A stretch of 7,225 bases of DNA from Candidatus Kuenenia stuttgartensis (GTDB lineage Bacteria; Bacteroidota; Bacteroidia; Flavobacteriales_D; Crocinitomicaceae): positions 1-7,225 of the forward strand of contig CALPRR020000131.1 of NCBI GenBank assembly GCA_943326025.2. Direction: 5' to 3'. The notes beneath the pieces were generated by a model. The model had not been told where the DNA came from. It ran no database searches and saw nothing but the letters and a program-made list of their open reading frames with translations. The position numbers and the translations under genes were made by a program. This document shows, in pieces, positions 6,078 through 7,225 of this stretch (the stretch's first letter is position 1; each line of letters begins with the position of its first letter).

Positions 6078-7225
6078 ATGTGTAAAATCCTGTTAATATT
6101 GTTTTTTTCTTTTTTGTTGAAAAATTCATATTCCCAATTAGTTATTTCTAATAAAGGTGCATCTGCTTCTGCTATCGTTTCTGGTTTTATAGGTTCAGGT
6201 TTAACAATTACTAATCCTGTAATTAATTGTCCTAATGCTGCATATGGAACTTTTAGTGGAGGTAACGCTTTAGGTGTTGGAACTGGTATTGCCCTTACAA
6301 CAGGTGATGTTTCACAATTGTCAAATTCTGGTTCAACTTTTATGAATGTAGATAATTCTACCACATGTAGTGACCCTCAATTAGCATCTTTAGATCCTGA
6401 TGCAGTTAATGATTGTTGTATATTGGAATTTGATGTTACTCCACAATGTAATCAATTAACAATTAAATTTATATTTGGTTCAGAGGAATATCCTGAGTTT
6501 GCCCCTCCTATGAATCCTAATCCAGTGAATGATGTTTTTGGTTTTTTTGTTTCAGGACCTAATCCTGCTGGAGGTGCTTATGTGAATAAAAATATTGCTG
6601 TTATTAATGGGTCTACGACTTGTAGTATTAATAATATTAATCCTTCAACAAACTCTTCATATTTTGTTGATAATGCTACAGGTTCTGGTTTTGTTTTTGA
6701 TGGATATTCAACTCCTATAACTTCTACAATTAATGTTACACCTTGTCAAGTCTATCATTTTAAATTAGCTATTTCTGATGTACTAGATGGACTTTATGAT
6801 TCGGGAGTATTAATTAATTTTTTGCAATGTACAAATACGTTTAGTGTTGCTACCACATCTAATCCTGCTTCTTGTGGACTGAGCAATGCTACAGCTACAG
6901 CAACTGTTACAGGAGGAATAGGGACTTTGAGTTATAATTGGTCACCAGCACCTGGTGGTGGTCAGGGAACTTCGACAGCTACTGGTTTGACTCCTGGTCA
7001 ATCTTATACAGTAACAGTGGATGATATATATAGCTGTATTCCGCCTAAAACATCAACTATCGTTATCGCCAATGCTACACCATTAGTAACTCCAACTTTT
7101 ACTCAACTCGGACCATACTGTTTAAATACAACTGCGGCAGCACTTCCTACTTCATCAACGAATGCAACTGCAATTACTGGAACTTGGAGCCCTGCTGCAA
7201 TTAATACTACAACTCTTGGGAATAC
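6078..7225 (+). CDS. Choice-of-anchor L domain secreted protein with SprB-like/Ig-like repeats, C-terminus cut by window edge
   Basis: The frame is open from ATG at 6078 to the right edge (382 codons, no stop). An in-frame TAA at 6066 rules out a start further upstream. The signal peptide is MCK plus a strongly hydrophobic run (ILLILFFSFLL), with likely cleavage after SYS and before Gln20. Residues about 22-250 form a choice-of-anchor L domain: GTFSGGNALGVGTGIALTTGDV (57-78), FGSEEYPEF (133-141), VNDVFGFFVSGP (150-161), NIAVING (172-178) and FKLAISDVLDGLYDSGV (228-244). Residues about 255-332 resemble an SprB repeat (TVTGG, YNWSP, GLTPGQSYTVTVDD, C320), and from 333 a further Ig-like repeat begins with GPYC and GTWSPA. 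Such proteins are usually very long and end in a T9SS sorting domain, which cannot be seen here. The likely role is surface adhesin, gliding or matrix protein; no enzymatic motif is visible. The pdhB terminator and a 216-bp gap precede it, and no clear promoter motif was found there. Confidence 0.9.
   Translation, partial: MCKILLILFFSFLLKNSYSQLVISNKGASASAIVSGFIGSGLTITNPVINCPNAAYGTFSGGNALGVGTGIALTTGDVSQLSNSGSTFMNVDNSTTCSDPQLASLDPDAVNDCCILEFDVTPQCNQLTIKFIFGSEEYPEFAPPMNPNPVNDVFGFFVSGPNPAGGAYVNKNIAVINGSTTCSINNINPSTNSSYFVDNATGSGFVFDGYSTPITSTINVTPCQVYHFKLAISDVLDGLYDSGVLINFLQCTNTFSVATTSNPASCGLSNATATATVTGGIGTLSYNWSPAPGGGQGTSTATGLTPGQSYTVTVDDIYSCIPPKTSTIVIANATPLVTPTFTQLGPYCLNTTAAALPTSSTNATAITGTWSPAAINTTTLGN

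Noticed and set aside
6038..6364. Open frame of 108 codons on the minus strand
   Set aside because: It lies antisense to the signal peptide and anchor L start of the plus-strand secreted protein, whose translation is clearly meaningful. Its Pro/Val-rich product has no recognisable motif.

Overview
The window looks like a low-GC chromosomal segment from a Bacteroidetes bacterium, most likely a flavobacterium. Four things point there. The coding sequences are AT-rich. Bacteroidetes-type promoter -7 elements (TAnnTTTG) lie before etfB and pdhB, with almost no Shine-Dalgarno sequences. Two exported proteins are of the type secreted by the type IX system. The ETF, bifunctional-nuclease/UVR and CNT transporter proteins have sequence styles I associate with this group.

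Layout, left to right. At 1-892 (minus strand) lies the N-terminal part of a secreted, probably surface or T9SS-exported, beta-sandwich protein that runs off the left edge. At 1007-4690, also minus strand, four housekeeping genes are transcribed in the order etfB, etfA, a bifunctional-nuclease-family gene with a UVR motif, and a nucleoside transporter of the CNT/NupC family. A 193-bp intergenic region with a -7-like element on each strand separates etfB from the divergent pdhB (pyruvate dehydrogenase E1 beta, 4884-5861, plus strand), which ends in a clear intrinsic terminator. At 6078-7225 (plus strand) lies the N-terminal part of a large secreted protein with a choice-of-anchor L domain followed by SprB-like/Ig-like repeats; it runs off the right edge.

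How the genes fit together. pdhB and etfAB both belong to central carbon and electron flow: pyruvate to acetyl-CoA, and transfer of electrons from flavin dehydrogenases to the quinone pool. They share a divergent control region. The nuclease-family gene and the nucleoside transporter follow etfA on the same strand, but a strong hairpin sits between etfA and the nuclease-family gene. Expression of the last two genes may therefore depend on readthrough. The two edge genes are cell-surface or secreted proteins unrelated to this core.

I see no CRISPR array, tRNA, rRNA, insertion sequence, phage gene or recognisable defence system. Most of the window is ordinary core genome. The points worth a second look are the cysteine-rich anchor-L protein, the changed nucleoside-binding signature in the CNT transporter, the intra-operon hairpin with its neighbouring perfect palindrome, and a short in-frame leader ORF before pdhB.
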